Notes: generated by a model not told the origin, from the letters alone. 64,000 nucleotides of DNA from Ignavibacteriota bacterium (GCA_013285425.1 CP053447.1:1742001-1806000), one strand, 5' to 3'. Shown: positions 38,608-49,054, counted from the stretch's first letter. Numbers and translations are program-made.

Positions 38608-41600
38608 TCACTTAACTACAGCTATTTTAATTACAACTGATTCTGTTTTACCGCTTAATCCAGCGGCTTCGATTCTCGCAAGGTAAACTCCGCTTTGAAT
38701 ATCATTAACATTCCAAACAGTTTCATTATTCATTCCACCCTGAGCATTATCATTAAGCTCAGCTACATAATCCCCGGCAAGATCAAATATTTTAATATTT
38801 ATTTTTGAATCCTCGTTAACATAATATCTAATCACAGTCTGATTTCCGTAAACAGGATTCGGATAATTATATGCTTTACGTTCCGGGAAAAACTCATTTA
38901 CAGTATTATTTGTAAATGCACTGGTTATAAATGACTGATTCATTTTATCGGCAAATTGGTCAGCCCAGTCTAATCTTCCTTCAGTAGCAGAAATTGACCA
39001 TCCTTTAAAAGAATTTGTGTTATCAATTCCTGCAATATTTATTTTATTGTCAGCTAAAAATAAAATTGGATAAGTACTTAATTCATAACCGAATGAAATC
39101 GGAAAGCCATTGACAATTTTCCCGGTTCCTCCATCTATTGAATACAGCTTGCCGGAATCTGTATAAAAGATAATTTCTGATTTGCTATCTCCTTCAATAT
39201 CTGCTGCAAGAGGCAGCCCTTCAAAAGTTTCGGATGATTTTGTTGTAAATGGAAAGTTATCTGCTAAAGAACCATTTAATGAATAAGCATATAATTTTGA
39301 ATCTGAAGCAGTAACAAGATAAATATTGCCGTCATTTTTTATATCGGCAAGTGAATAGTTTACTGCTGATTGTAAGGAAGGCAAATCAAATTTATTTATG
39401 ATCTGTTCAGACAATAAAACATTTGCAAAATAACTGTTACTTTTTTCTGAAGTTACAATCGCCAAATCATTTCCTTTATTATCTTTTGCAATAGCAAGTC
39501 TAAAAAGTTTTTCATCATTAAACTTTATTAACTTCCCATCGGAATAAATAAAATCGTAATTCGGATCAGCACTGCGACTGCTTCCGATAGCAAATATTTT
39601 AAAATCAACAGATGCTAATTGGGTTATTACAGCATCGTCTTCAACAAGTTGTTCGGTTGCAGCAGCATTCCCGTTAAGCAGATCATTAAAATTTAAAATT
39701 AGAATTTTCCCTTCGTTCGTCCCGGTTAAAACCTGAAAAGATTCAGTAATTGTTTTTCTTACAACCGGAGGCGTAGTTAAATAATAACCAACATCAACTG
39801 AGTTTGAATTGAATTGGCTTCCATCAAAGCTGATAATATTTATCTTTGATGGATATTGCTGCAAAGAGTCAATTTGTTTTATGCCTGTCAGATAACTTGT
39901 ATTTCCAATATTAAACGATGCGGGTTTAAAATCAGAAAAGTCTGATGCAGTGTATAAGAGTGAATCAGCGCTCCGGATTACTAAACTGTTATCGGAATTA
40001 AATGCAAAATATTTATTATCAATACCAAAACCAGTTAAGCTATTAATATCTGATAAGCCGGTTATACCCAATGAAAACAAAGGTTTAATTATTGAATCAC
40101 CATATTCAACCTTAAACGACATTTTATTAGAAACAGCAGAAAAATTTTTTATAGTAATTAAACTGTTTGCCCCTGTGTTAGTGCGGCTGTCAGGGCGGGT
40201 AACATTTGAAAAAATATTTTTATAAAGTAATGACTTATTACCTGCAAACCAAAAATCCTCATAAGTCCCTTCGCCAATCACCTGATCACCAAAGATTGTA
40301 AAAAACTTTTCACCAATATCCTGCACTCCATCTGCTTCTTCAACGTCAACACCGCGTCTGAATTTATCTGTATTGATTTTATTTTCAGATAATTTTTCAT
40401 TTATTACATTATCATCAATATGCCAGATTACGATTCCGTTACCCGGTAAAGCCCAATCAAATTCATCTGCATCCAGCACAACCCCTGCTAAAGAATCAGT
40501 GTCATAGCTGTAAAATCCAGTTGTGTCTTTGGTAAATTTTCTGTTTATAATATTACCATTTGATTTATAAACAATATTTGCTCCATCATTATTAACATCT
40601 CTTTGCCTGTTTTCAATTAAAAAGTACTCAGTTGAGTTAAGCGGCACTTTAAGAATTACAGTATCAGAAACAGAAGCCGCAAGTTTAGCTGCTAAGGTTA
40701 TGAAGTGATCACCCGGATTTATTACTTCTGCCTCTGCCCATCCCATATAAATTTTTTCCCAGGCAGATGGTTCAGGAGGGAAACATCCGTTATAAGCAAA
40801 AATTGACTGACCATCCATCAAACCAAATCTTCCTATTGCACTATAACCTGTTTCAGTATCAAAAAGGTCTGGTAATCCAAGATGACTTGCAACACTTGCA
40901 GCAAGCAGTCCGTTAATGCTTATTTCAAATAAAAATTTTCCAGTTATTGTTTCAAGCTCCCTGCTTTCAGTTTCAGGAATAATCATACTATTTTTGATGG
41001 CGAATGTGCCGTTTAAAACCGGAAAACCGGTGAAGCTATCGCCAAAAATATTTTTCAATGTGGTTTCACTTAAATAAACTGAAGGCAAATCTCTTTCGTT
41101 ACCAAGGCTGCCGGGTAATGAAATATCTTTTCCAACTCCTGCATGGAATATTAAAAACAAATCAAAATCTGAAAAATTGAAAGTTGGATTTAACTGATCG
41201 GCTTTGTTCCATACTTCCTGTGCAAAAATTCCAACTGGTGATAAGTCATTGGAGCCAGGCGCCGGTGAATAATTACGCATGGTCTTTGAGACTGAAAAAG
41301 TATCGGGCAGTATTGTAAACTGAATCTGAACTTTTCCGTTTGAAACTTTTTGAAAGTAGTTTTTAACAAAAGTCAGATGTGATTCAAAATAATCTTTATC
41401 GTGTGGTAATGGATCAAGGATATTTGTACCGTAATTCTGAGAATAGATAGACCCAAATTTTCCGTTACCGAAAGTTGCTCCATCTTTATCCTCCTGAAAA
41501 TTTACCATCACTGCCAATATGTTAACCGTATCGACCGCAATAATATCTTTCTTCTGAACAGGATTTGGATTAAGACTTCCAATAAAACTTTGGGCAGATA

Positions 41601-41652
41601 AACTGCCCAAAGTAAGTACTGAAATTAACAGAGTTAGAATTTTTTTTAACAT
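38608..41652 (-). CDS. M6-like secreted protein with degenerate zinc site and T9SS sorting domain
   Basis: A 1014-residue protein with a signal peptide (about 1-20). The N-terminal ~500 residues resemble immune-inhibitor-A-like M6 peptidases, including GLPDLFDTETGYSAIGRFGLMD. The helix before it reads ASVASHLGLPDL where HExxH is expected, so both histidines and the glutamate are lost, and it is probably not an active protease. A propeller-like middle region follows. The C-terminal ~80 residues (NYPNPVYGNQTVIRYYV ... VVIKIAVVK) form a type A type IX sorting domain, so it should be exported and anchored by PorU/PorV, encoded just upstream. Confidence 0.83.
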   Translation of the reverse strand: MLKKILTLLISVLTLGSLSAQSFIGSLNPNPVQKKDIIAVDTVNILAVMVNFQEDKDGATFGNGKFGSIYSQNYGTNILDPLPHDKDYFESHLTFVKNYFQKVSNGKVQIQFTILPDTFSVSKTMRNYSPAPGSNDLSPVGIFAQEVWNKADQLNPTFNFSDFDLFLIFHAGVGKDISLPGSLGNERDLPSVYLSETTLKNIFGDSFTGFPVLNGTFAIKNSMIIPETESRELETITGKFLFEISINGLLAASVASHLGLPDLFDTETGYSAIGRFGLMDGQSIFAYNGCFPPEPSAWEKIYMGWAEAEVINPGDHFITLAAKLAASVSDTVILKVPLNSTEYFLIENRQRDVNNDGANIVYKSNGNIINRKFTKDTTGFYSYDTDSLAGVVLDADEFDWALPGNGIVIWHIDDNVINEKLSENKINTDKFRRGVDVEEADGVQDIGEKFFTIFGDQVIGEGTYEDFWFAGNKSLLYKNIFSNVTRPDSRTNTGANSLITIKNFSAVSNKMSFKVEYGDSIIKPLFSLGITGLSDINSLTGFGIDNKYFAFNSDNSLVIRSADSLLYTASDFSDFKPASFNIGNTSYLTGIKQIDSLQQYPSKINIISFDGSQFNSNSVDVGYYLTTPPVVRKTITESFQVLTGTNEGKILILNFNDLLNGNAAATEQLVEDDAVITQLASVDFKIFAIGSSRSADPNYDFIYSDGKLIKFNDEKLFRLAIAKDNKGNDLAIVTSEKSNSYFANVLLSEQIINKFDLPSLQSAVNYSLADIKNDGNIYLVTASDSKLYAYSLNGSLADNFPFTTKSSETFEGLPLAADIEGDSKSEIIFYTDSGKLYSIDGGTGKIVNGFPISFGYELSTYPILFLADNKINIAGIDNTNSFKGWSISATEGRLDWADQFADKMNQSFITSAFTNNTVNEFFPERKAYNYPNPVYGNQTVIRYYVNEDSKINIKIFDLAGDYVAELNDNAQGGMNNETVWNVNDIQSGVYLARIEAAGLSGKTESVVIKIAVVK

Positions 41653-41658
41653 AGGATT

Positions 41659-42858
41659 TTAGATTCCCCTTGGTAAACCTCTTGTTGATTCAGGAACAGC
41701 ACCCCAGCCAATTAATACTGTAAATCTTAAAGTATCAGACAAAGGATGATTTTCACCATTTTTGAAAACAGATGTTGTTATGTAACTAAAATCGAAACCG
41801 TAAATATCATATCTGATTCCGGCACCAAAGGTTAAAAACTTTCTGTTGCCGTATGATGGATCTTCATAGAAAAAACCTGAACGAAGAGCGAACTGAAAAT
41901 CATTTGGCGGACCGTACCAGTATTCAAGACCCATTGATGTAACAATATCTCTTAGCTCTTCACTGAATGGCTTATCAGCCCATGAAGTAAATATTGCTTT
42001 GTACCATTCATCAGAAGTTGAAACAGTAGTAGTAGAATCAGTTCCCTCAATTTGAACTTGTCTGGTAATTCTTCTCACTAACAGTTTGCTAAAATCCAAA
42101 GTATAAATCAGACTATTGAACTCATCTGAAATAATCTGATAAGCAAATCCTAATCTGAAATTGGTTGGTATCGGGTCAGCCTGTGCTTTATCAATGTAAT
42201 AAATTTTTGGACCAAGATTGCTAAGATTAACACCGATACTCAATTTACCTCCGATATTTTCATCAGTAAAAGGAATAAAAAGCTCTTCAGGGCGCCACAT
42301 TGCAGCAATATCAAAACTAACAGAAGTTGCAACGCCGCTGCCTTTTTCTTCTGCAGTAGGTTTATCAGAAAGTCTGCTATGGATTAATCTTGCATTAATA
42401 CCGATTCCCCAATCAGGCGAAAGCTTTGTTGCATATCCAAGAGTTAATGCAGCATCAAAAGATCTGAATGTGCCAAGCGGAGTTGGATCAACTTCACCGG
42501 TTCTGACAAATTCACCAAAATTCATATATGTAATGCTTGCAGTAACACTTCCATCAAGTTCTTCAAAATACTGTCTGTAAGTTAAATAATCGTAGAAAAG
42601 ATCAAGTTTAAACTGAGGCAGCCAGTTACTATGTGTAATACTAACTTCTGTTCCGGTAAGAAATGCAATTCCTGCAGGATTCCAGAAAATAGCGGATGAG
42701 TTATCTGCCAGACCTCCGCCGGATTCTCCGATACCGCCGGCACGGGAATCAGGAGCAAGTAATAAAAACGGAACAGCAGCTTCACCTTGTGCATACGAAA
42801 CCTTGACAAAGTTTAACATCAACAAGCTGATCATCGTAAGTCTGAGAATTATTTTCAT
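41659..42858 (-). CDS. porV: Type IX secretion system outer-membrane protein PorV
   Basis: A 399-residue outer-membrane barrel with a signal peptide (ending near SYAQG). The opening PFLLLAPDSRAGGIGESGGG followed by SSAIFWNPAGIAFL is the PorV/FadL-like signature. PorV shuttles T9SS cargo from the translocon to the PorU sortase. It lies between porU and a T9SS cargo gene. CGGAGGATA precedes the ATG. Confidence 0.88.
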   Translation of the reverse strand: MKIILRLTMISLLMLNFVKVSYAQGEAAVPFLLLAPDSRAGGIGESGGGLADNSSAIFWNPAGIAFLTGTEVSITHSNWLPQFKLDLFYDYLTYRQYFEELDGSVTASITYMNFGEFVRTGEVDPTPLGTFRSFDAALTLGYATKLSPDWGIGINARLIHSRLSDKPTAEEKGSGVATSVSFDIAAMWRPEELFIPFTDENIGGKLSIGVNLSNLGPKIYYIDKAQADPIPTNFRLGFAYQIISDEFNSLIYTLDFSKLLVRRITRQVQIEGTDSTTTVSTSDEWYKAIFTSWADKPFSEELRDIVTSMGLEYWYGPPNDFQFALRSGFFYEDPSYGNRKFLTFGAGIRYDIYGFDFSYITTSVFKNGENHPLSDTLRFTVLIGWGAVPESTRGLPRGI

Positions 42859-42960
42859 TAGTTATCCTCCGAGATAATTGAGTATATATTATTTACAATT
42901 TATTTTAGTTTATAAATATAGTTATTTATTGTCTAACGAAACACAAAAAATTATGTTCTG

Positions 42961-45900
42961 CTATTTAACAACCGCTAGTTTACCGAGCACACTTTTAGTA
43001 AATGAACCATCAGTTGATTTAATTATTATTTTGTAAAAATAAGTACCATTGCCAAGTTTATCACCATCGGCATCCCTGCCATCCCAATCAACAACAACAA
43101 ACCTATCAGTTATACTGTTTTTTTCAATTTCATTTATAAGTCTTCCGGCTATTGAATATACTTTTATCTTGACATCAATTGGCTGTGAAAGATTCTGCTG
43201 AAAAGTAAATTGTGTTTTTTCGCTGAACGGATTCGGATAGTTATAAACATCTCTTACAATCAGATCGTTTCCGTCAACAACCGAAAAGTAGGTCTCTTCC
43301 TCTGATTGATTGTTAAATACATCCCATGCTTTAACAAGCAGTTGGTAATCACCTAACTGAATTGAAGAAAATCTGTAATTAATAGTACCCGATTTTCCCC
43401 CGGCATCTAAATCGCCGGTAAAATAATTAGTGAAATCAATTGGATTTGTTTCATCACTATTCAGGATTCCTTCTAACTTATGCCCAACTCCGGTACCTGT
43501 TGTGTTTAATCCTGTTTCATCACTTAGATTAACAATAAGTTTCGGGTTTTGGTTTACCAAATATCCATTATTAGCAGAGACATTATCGAAATAAATTTCA
43601 ATATCCGGTCCTTTACCATCATTAACAACTGATGAATCAGTACCGCCAATAATTACTTTGTTTGTATAACCCAATCCGTCAGATTCATTGTTTAAAAAAT
43701 AAAAAATTACTTTTCCATTTTTGTTTTCATAAGAAATATCTTTCGGAACAACAAACTCTTCAGAAAACTTTCCATTATTTACAGATACTCTGCCGTTAAA
43801 TATAACTCCGCCTGGAATTTTAACAGCATAATTACCAATCTGCTCCAGCAAAACAGTTCTTTCGGAATCATAAACAGTTAAAATCCCTTCACCGTTAAAA
43901 TCTGTCCAGGCAGTATTATCCGGTTTTAATATCGTTCCTTTTATTACTGCTTTACTTAAAGCTTTTATCTGCACATCCGCTGAAAGATTTTGCCCATTTA
44001 TTGAATCAATCGATGAAAAATATTGAGGCATATGCAATCTTAAAGTCGGATCGCCGAAAATGTTATACTTCTGATCATTTATAGCAAAATACAGGTCTTT
44101 ATATTTTAATGATGCTTTACCTATAGGAATAGATAGATTTAATGTATCCCTTTGAGCGTTGAACAGATAATTAACAATCCTGAAGTTCAATTGATGATTA
44201 GGAGTAGAGTAAACAACCCTGTTTGCAGTATATGTAGCAATTGCACCTGAGTTAGGTAATAATAATAATGCTTCTGCTGAACTTTTATAGTTTGGAATAT
44301 CAAAATATCCAAAATCACAAGTGGCAGCGCTTAAAAAGAAATATTTATCATTGTAAAGCTGAGGTAATACGACACTCTTTTCAAAAATAACTTCGTGTGC
44401 CCAAAGCTCAGGACTTCCATGACCGATGTAATTAAGAAATAATGTTCCATTATTGATTGCATCTACTATAGCTTTATTAACTTCAGGTTTTCTTCTACCC
44501 TGTCCTGTAATAACATCAGGATAAGCGGCACTATATATTTTGTTAAAGTTAAATGAACCCGGGAAATAAATATTTGCCAGATCTTCACACGGTTTGGTGT
44601 GTTCTGACCCCTCATAAGTTCCATCAGATTTTAATCCATCATCTGCTACTAAAGTAATCAGATTTCGCCAAAGACCCTTTTCACTATTTTGTTCATAGTT
44701 AATTATTTTATTTACAAAATTATTAGCCTCATTTAGATTAGAACAAGTGATTCTGCCGAGAGCTAAATCTACTTTATCATCATCATTTACAACACGAACA
44801 AAATAATCATCAGTAGTAAATGAATTACCTCCATTTATATAAATATTCGATTCAACAGTCTGCCAGGTTGGAATGAAGTTATCAGAATAACCTTCAAGAT
44901 TTTTGTAATCATAAGTACCTTTTCCAAAAAGCAGAACAAATTCGGGTTCTATTTGCCAATTTTCATAAGCAAACTTTATATAATCCCTAAGGGCAGTCGG
45001 ATCAAGTAATCCACCGGAAAACTCGTTATATATTTGCTCTATATCAGCAACATAAGTTGATATTGGTACCTGAGACTGAGTTTCACGATAGTTTTTAAGT
45101 TTATCAGCCGCTTCTCTGAAATCTTTGTGTGTTATAATTATAAATTTTGCACCAATTTCTTCGCCCCGAAGATTAGAGTTTTGAATTTCAATAGGATTAA
45201 CCGGTGTATAAAAGATATCATTACCCAGAGCAAAATACTTGGTTCTTTGTGAAGCAGATTCATCAACCTGAAACCAGCACTCGCCGCCGCTTAACATTGA
45301 ATAGTTATTTACAAGCTTAACATTTGCATAATCAGTTATATCAAATACTTTAATGTTGGTAGATGAAAATCCATTTAGTCTATATTCGGTTAATCCGGTA
45401 TTTAAATTGGAAAAGAACAACAGCTTGTCGGTGAATGCCTTTAATTCTTTTTGGTATTCAATGGTAAAGTAATCCAGATATAAGATTGTAGATACAGTTG
45501 ACGGATTAGCATTTATGGTTAAAACACTTCTGTTCTGAGGCAGCGGATTACTGAATGTTGCGTTAATTAAATGCTGGTTACCAACTCTGTATTCACCAAC
45601 ATAGCCGCTAAGATTCTGTTGAAATACAGAAGTACCATTTTCAGTAATATTAACATTCATAGCTGATGGGGCTGCGACAACAAATCTGAAATTGTATTTT
45701 ATTGGTGTAGTATCAATTCTCCCATCAAGATTGTTTATATATGTACGAGATACAATTGATGCAGAAAAATTATCTCCTAAAGACTGACGCCCTGTTTTAC
45801 CTATATTTATCCTATCAATTTCCCAATCAGCAAAAGCAAGAGTGTTTGTCTGGGTAAAGTCAGCAGTTCCTGTCAAACCTGTTTTGTTCTGCATACGCTT

Positions 45901-46950
45901 TCCATTTTGTCCGCCTGATGTTATCCAGTAATAATTTTTTGCGGAATATGGATTGAAAAATCTTTTAATTGAAATATTATCAGAATCAATATCCCAAAAA
46001 CTACTACCCCTTCCATAGAATATAATGTAATCATTGTCATCAAATCTTCCATCTTCTTGACCAATAACAAGAATTGCATTTTCATTTAAGTCATCCGGTC
46101 TCGGAGCTGAATTCAACTCAGGTAATGCTTTCCCCGAGTTGTTATAAATTTTTATAGTACGCGGATCAACAGTATTAGCATCAATTCCGTATAAATATAA
46201 TTCAGACTTTCCTATTTTATAAATTCCTTCGGTTTCTGTTTCAAATCTTACCCACTTACCAGTAGATAAAACCGAATTTGTGGTTGTTTTTTTATTAAGG
46301 TGCTTATCTGTTTCTTTATGGTTCCAGTATTTGGCAGTATTAAAATTAAGAATCACATCTTCCAGAAAATCGCCTGCAGGTACTGAAGAAATAACTGCAT
46401 TCTTTGAAAAATTTATTCTGAACAGAATTCTTGTATAAAGTCTTATCTTTCTATCTAACGGATCGAAACTAACCGGATTAATATTAATTGTCTGCGAAGC
46501 AATTTCTCTAACCATTCCAAAGCCACCAAATTCAACAATCTCTTCCGGGGATTTAAAAGACAAATAATCCGAGCTTTGTTTGTATTGATATGAAATCGAA
46601 AGAGTATCAAAAACCGGAGTAGGAACCGGAACAAGACTGCCGGTTAATTCTTTGTACGCATAAGAAATAATTTCAATTGTATTCCCGAATTCCGATGGAA
46701 CACCAATACTTATTCTGCGTTCTAAAATCATCGGTGAACCCCAGTCATCAATATTTTTAACTGAAGCAAAAAGAAATTCTGTTTTTCGGTATTGCTGTCC
46801 ATCAAATGAGACTAGCGAAGTATCAATATACAATGGAGAATATTCAATAATTACAGAATTAAAGTCTGAACTAAGAACTCTAACATCATTCTGGGGATAA
46901 ATAAATGATATGGTGATGAGAAACAGAATTATTGAGAGCTTGCTTTTCAT
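42961..46950 (-). CDS. porU: Type IX secretion system sortase PorU (C25 family)
   Basis: A 1329-residue gingipain-type cysteine peptidase that removes C-terminal sorting domains and attaches cargo to the surface. A signal peptide (about 1-19) precedes a long N-terminal region. The catalytic histidine is in FLNYIGHGSPELWAHE and the cysteine in FLSAATCDFGYFD. The C-terminus (NYPNPFSEKTQFTF ... VLGKLAVVK) is a FlgD-like/CTD domain, which PorU itself carries. It is the first gene of a porU-porV-cargo run. Confidence 0.9.
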   Translation of the reverse strand: MKSKLSIILFLITISFIYPQNDVRVLSSDFNSVIIEYSPLYIDTSLVSFDGQQYRKTEFLFASVKNIDDWGSPMILERRISIGVPSEFGNTIEIISYAYKELTGSLVPVPTPVFDTLSISYQYKQSSDYLSFKSPEEIVEFGGFGMVREIASQTININPVSFDPLDRKIRLYTRILFRINFSKNAVISSVPAGDFLEDVILNFNTAKYWNHKETDKHLNKKTTTNSVLSTGKWVRFETETEGIYKIGKSELYLYGIDANTVDPRTIKIYNNSGKALPELNSAPRPDDLNENAILVIGQEDGRFDDNDYIIFYGRGSSFWDIDSDNISIKRFFNPYSAKNYYWITSGGQNGKRMQNKTGLTGTADFTQTNTLAFADWEIDRINIGKTGRQSLGDNFSASIVSRTYINNLDGRIDTTPIKYNFRFVVAAPSAMNVNITENGTSVFQQNLSGYVGEYRVGNQHLINATFSNPLPQNRSVLTINANPSTVSTILYLDYFTIEYQKELKAFTDKLLFFSNLNTGLTEYRLNGFSSTNIKVFDITDYANVKLVNNYSMLSGGECWFQVDESASQRTKYFALGNDIFYTPVNPIEIQNSNLRGEEIGAKFIIITHKDFREAADKLKNYRETQSQVPISTYVADIEQIYNEFSGGLLDPTALRDYIKFAYENWQIEPEFVLLFGKGTYDYKNLEGYSDNFIPTWQTVESNIYINGGNSFTTDDYFVRVVNDDDKVDLALGRITCSNLNEANNFVNKIINYEQNSEKGLWRNLITLVADDGLKSDGTYEGSEHTKPCEDLANIYFPGSFNFNKIYSAAYPDVITGQGRRKPEVNKAIVDAINNGTLFLNYIGHGSPELWAHEVIFEKSVVLPQLYNDKYFFLSAATCDFGYFDIPNYKSSAEALLLLPNSGAIATYTANRVVYSTPNHQLNFRIVNYLFNAQRDTLNLSIPIGKASLKYKDLYFAINDQKYNIFGDPTLRLHMPQYFSSIDSINGQNLSADVQIKALSKAVIKGTILKPDNTAWTDFNGEGILTVYDSERTVLLEQIGNYAVKIPGGVIFNGRVSVNNGKFSEEFVVPKDISYENKNGKVIFYFLNNESDGLGYTNKVIIGGTDSSVVNDGKGPDIEIYFDNVSANNGYLVNQNPKLIVNLSDETGLNTTGTGVGHKLEGILNSDETNPIDFTNYFTGDLDAGGKSGTINYRFSSIQLGDYQLLVKAWDVFNNQSEEETYFSVVDGNDLIVRDVYNYPNPFSEKTQFTFQQNLSQPIDVKIKVYSIAGRLINEIEKNSITDRFVVVDWDGRDADGDKLGNGTYFYKIIIKSTDGSFTKSVLGKLAVVK

Positions 46951-47185
46951 TAATATCGAATTTTTATAATAAGAATAAATCTAATATGGTTTTTTCAGTA
47001 TTGTAGCAAGAATCTCTAAGTTTCTCCGAATTTTTGAGCAAAAATGGTATCTATTTATCAAATAGTCAAGTCTTTATATTGGTTGCGATTTCTAAATTCT
47101 GGTTAATAATTGTTTAATCTGAATAAATTAATTTTAAGCCCGAATCAGGCTAATCTGATTTTTTATGTTTTACTTTTTACTCTAT

Positions 47186-47749
47186 CTATAAACCTAAAAC
47201 CTGTTTGTTTTTCCTCATCGCTTCAATGCAGAACATAATGTGTTCTTCCAAAGAAGTATTCAGAAGTTCAGCACCTTTAATAATATCTTCGCGATTTACT
47301 GCCTTGGCAAAGGCTTTATCTTTCATTTTCTTTTTAACCGAAGATACTTCAACCTCATCAATAGATTTTGAAGGACGCACATAAGCGACAGCCGTAATAA
47401 ATCCGGCTAATTCATCACAAGCATAAAGAACTTTTTTTAATAAAGTATCCCGTAGTTCACCGCTGTAATCCGCATGCGAAAGAATTGATTTTATAAAATT
47501 ATCTTCAAAACCTTTTTCTTTTAATATTTCAGCACCTTTAAATGGATGTTCAGTTAGTGAAGGATATTTTTCATAATCAAAATCATGCAATAAAGCCACG
47601 TTACCCCAATAATTTATATCTTCGCCAAATTTTTCAGCATAAGCTCTTACACAGATTTCAACAGCAAAAGCATGCTTAAGCAAGCTTTCACTTTTTGTAT
47701 ATTCTTCAAGAAGACTAAGGCAATAATCTCTGTTAGTATGGATATCCAT
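47186..47749 (-). CDS. HD-domain hydrolase
   Basis: A 187-residue HD-superfamily protein. The metal motif reads HAFAVE...LLHDFDYEKYP...HPFKGAEIL with a later LSHADYSG, all typical of HDIG-type phosphohydrolases. There are no other domains and no signal peptide. The substrate is unknown; a nucleotide is likely from the family. Its ATG overlaps the nth stop by one base (TAATG). Confidence 0.85.
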   Translation of the reverse strand: MDIHTNRDYCLSLLEEYTKSESLLKHAFAVEICVRAYAEKFGEDINYWGNVALLHDFDYEKYPSLTEHPFKGAEILKEKGFEDNFIKSILSHADYSGELRDTLLKKVLYACDELAGFITAVAYVRPSKSIDEVEVSSVKKKMKDKAFAKAVNREDIIKGAELLNTSLEEHIMFCIEAMRKNKQVLGL

Positions 47750-48405
47750 TACTTTTTCTTAATTAATTTTTCGGGTTTGTAGCTTGGGCACAAATCTGAA
47801 ATTACGCAATGATCACATTTTGGTCTATTGGCAATACAAATTTTTCTACCGTGTACTGCAAGTAAATGAGATGAATTAATCCAATATGATTTGGGCAATA
47901 ACTCTTTTAACTCAATTTCTATTTTATCGGGATTCTGTGTGCTTACAAATCCAAGCAGATTAGACAATCTTTTAACATGCGTATCAACAGCAATAGCCGG
48001 AATACCAAAAGCATTTCCTGCAATAACTGAAGCTGTTTTTCTTCCGACTCCAGGTAATTTTACCAGTTCGTCAAAATCAGCCGGAACCTTACCTTTATGA
48101 TTTTCGATTAAAGTATTACAGCAAGCCAGTATGCTTTTAGCCTTTTGCTTGTAAAATCCGGTTGAATAAATTTCTTTTTCTAACTGATCATTGGTCAACT
48201 TAACAAAATCACCAGGTGTTTTATATTTTTTAAATAAAGGTTTAGTAACAATATTAACTCTTTCATCAGTACATTGTGCAGAAAGAATAGTCGCAATTAA
48301 CAACTCAAAAGGATTAGAAAACTCTAAAGCAGGTTTAATCTTAGGATATTCTTTTTTCAGAATATCAAAAATTTTTACAGCAATATTTTTATTCGTCTGC
48401 TTCAC
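47749..48405 (-). CDS. nth: Endonuclease III
   Basis: A 218-residue base-excision-repair glycosylase/AP lyase for oxidised pyrimidines. The helix-hairpin-helix LPGVGRKTA carries the catalytic lysine, and AVDTHVKRLSNLLG the catalytic aspartate. The C-terminal CIANRPKCDHCVISDLC gives the 4Fe-4S ligands with C-x6-C-x2-C-x5-C spacing. The start overlaps the ferredoxin gene by 17 bases. Confidence 0.96.
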   Translation of the reverse strand: MKQTNKNIAVKIFDILKKEYPKIKPALEFSNPFELLIATILSAQCTDERVNIVTKPLFKKYKTPGDFVKLTNDQLEKEIYSTGFYKQKAKSILACCNTLIENHKGKVPADFDELVKLPGVGRKTASVIAGNAFGIPAIAVDTHVKRLSNLLGFVSTQNPDKIEIELKELLPKSYWINSSHLLAVHGRKICIANRPKCDHCVISDLCPSYKPEKLIKKK

Positions 48406-48736
48406 TATCTTTGTTATAAAGAGGATGATTGATAAATAGTTTTTTTACGGGAGTATTTTTAATTATGTGCGATTGAATAATCTCTTCAACATCTTCCTTC
48501 TTTACCCCGCCATACCAAATTTGTTCAGGATAAACAACAATCGAAGGTCCAAATTCACAGGCATCAAGACAGCCGCAGCTATTAGCTCTGACTGTTGAAT
48601 TCAAACCTAATTCTTTCAATCTTGATTTAAACAATTCCCTTATTTCAAGACTTCCTTTTTGAGCACAACAACCGCGGGGATGTCCGGCAGGTCTTGAATT
48701 TTCACACACAAAAATATGTTTTTCAAATCGTTTCAT
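48389..48736 (-). CDS. Thioredoxin-like [2Fe-2S] ferredoxin
   Basis: A 115-residue thioredoxin-fold 2Fe-2S ferredoxin (COG3411-like). The ligands lie in FVCENSRPAGHPRGCC and ANSCGCLDACEFGPS. Such proteins carry electrons in the cytoplasm; the partner is unknown. A C-terminal tail of ~25 residues follows. The ATG lies eight bases after a terminator-like hairpin and has no visible ribosome site. The gene end overlaps nth. Confidence 0.9.
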   Translation of the reverse strand: MKRFEKHIFVCENSRPAGHPRGCCAQKGSLEIRELFKSRLKELGLNSTVRANSCGCLDACEFGPSIVVYPEQIWYGGVKKEDVEEIIQSHIIKNTPVKKLFINHPLYNKDSEADE

Positions 48737-48762
48737 GAAAAAGAAAGCGGAAGGCTCCGCTT
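48737..48762 (-). terminator. Terminator-like hairpin between tRNA-Glu and the ferredoxin gene
   Basis: On the minus strand a perfect 7-bp stem AAGCGGA/TCCGCTT with a 4-base loop is followed by TCTTTTTC, then at once by the ferredoxin ATG. It should end tRNA-Glu transcription. Because it touches the next start codon, it may also act on ferredoxin expression. Confidence 0.65.
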
Positions 48763-48788
48763 AAATAATAATTGCTTAATATAAATTG

Positions 48789-48862
48789 TAGCGCGTACGG
48801 GATTCGAACCCGTGATCCCCGCCTTGAGAGGGCGATGTCCTAAGCCACTAGACGAACGCGCC
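48789..48862 (-). tRNA. tRNA-Glu (anticodon CTC)
   Basis: The acceptor GGCGCGT/ACGCGCT closes with one G-T pair. The anticodon stem TCGCC/GGCGG encloses the loop CTCTCAA, giving anticodon CTC. The T-arm contains GGTTCGAATCC. No CCA is encoded. Confidence 0.94.
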
Positions 48863-49054
48863 GTAATTAAAAAAAAATAACGAGCAATTTTTTTACCCGT
48901 TAATTTTTAGAGTTTCTGAATAATTAGTTATGATGTAGTTGTAATTCTTACGAATACGGAAATCTTGTAAAGAGCTAAAAGAATCAAGTTTATACAGGAT
49001 AACAAAACGAATTTTTCAGAAGCCGCTTTTAATTATTCATCATCAATGTTGATG

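Noticed and set aside
38608-41652. Active M6 metalloprotease
   Set aside because: The HExxH position reads ASVAS; no other HExxH is present in the region.
42218-42580. A 120-codon open frame on the plus strand
   Set aside because: Shadow of porV in another frame; low-complexity Ser/Leu/Pro translation.
47140-47170. Short inverted repeat AATCAG/CTGATT plus T run upstream of porU
   Set aside because: The T run is on the plus strand, where no gene ends; six-bp stem only.
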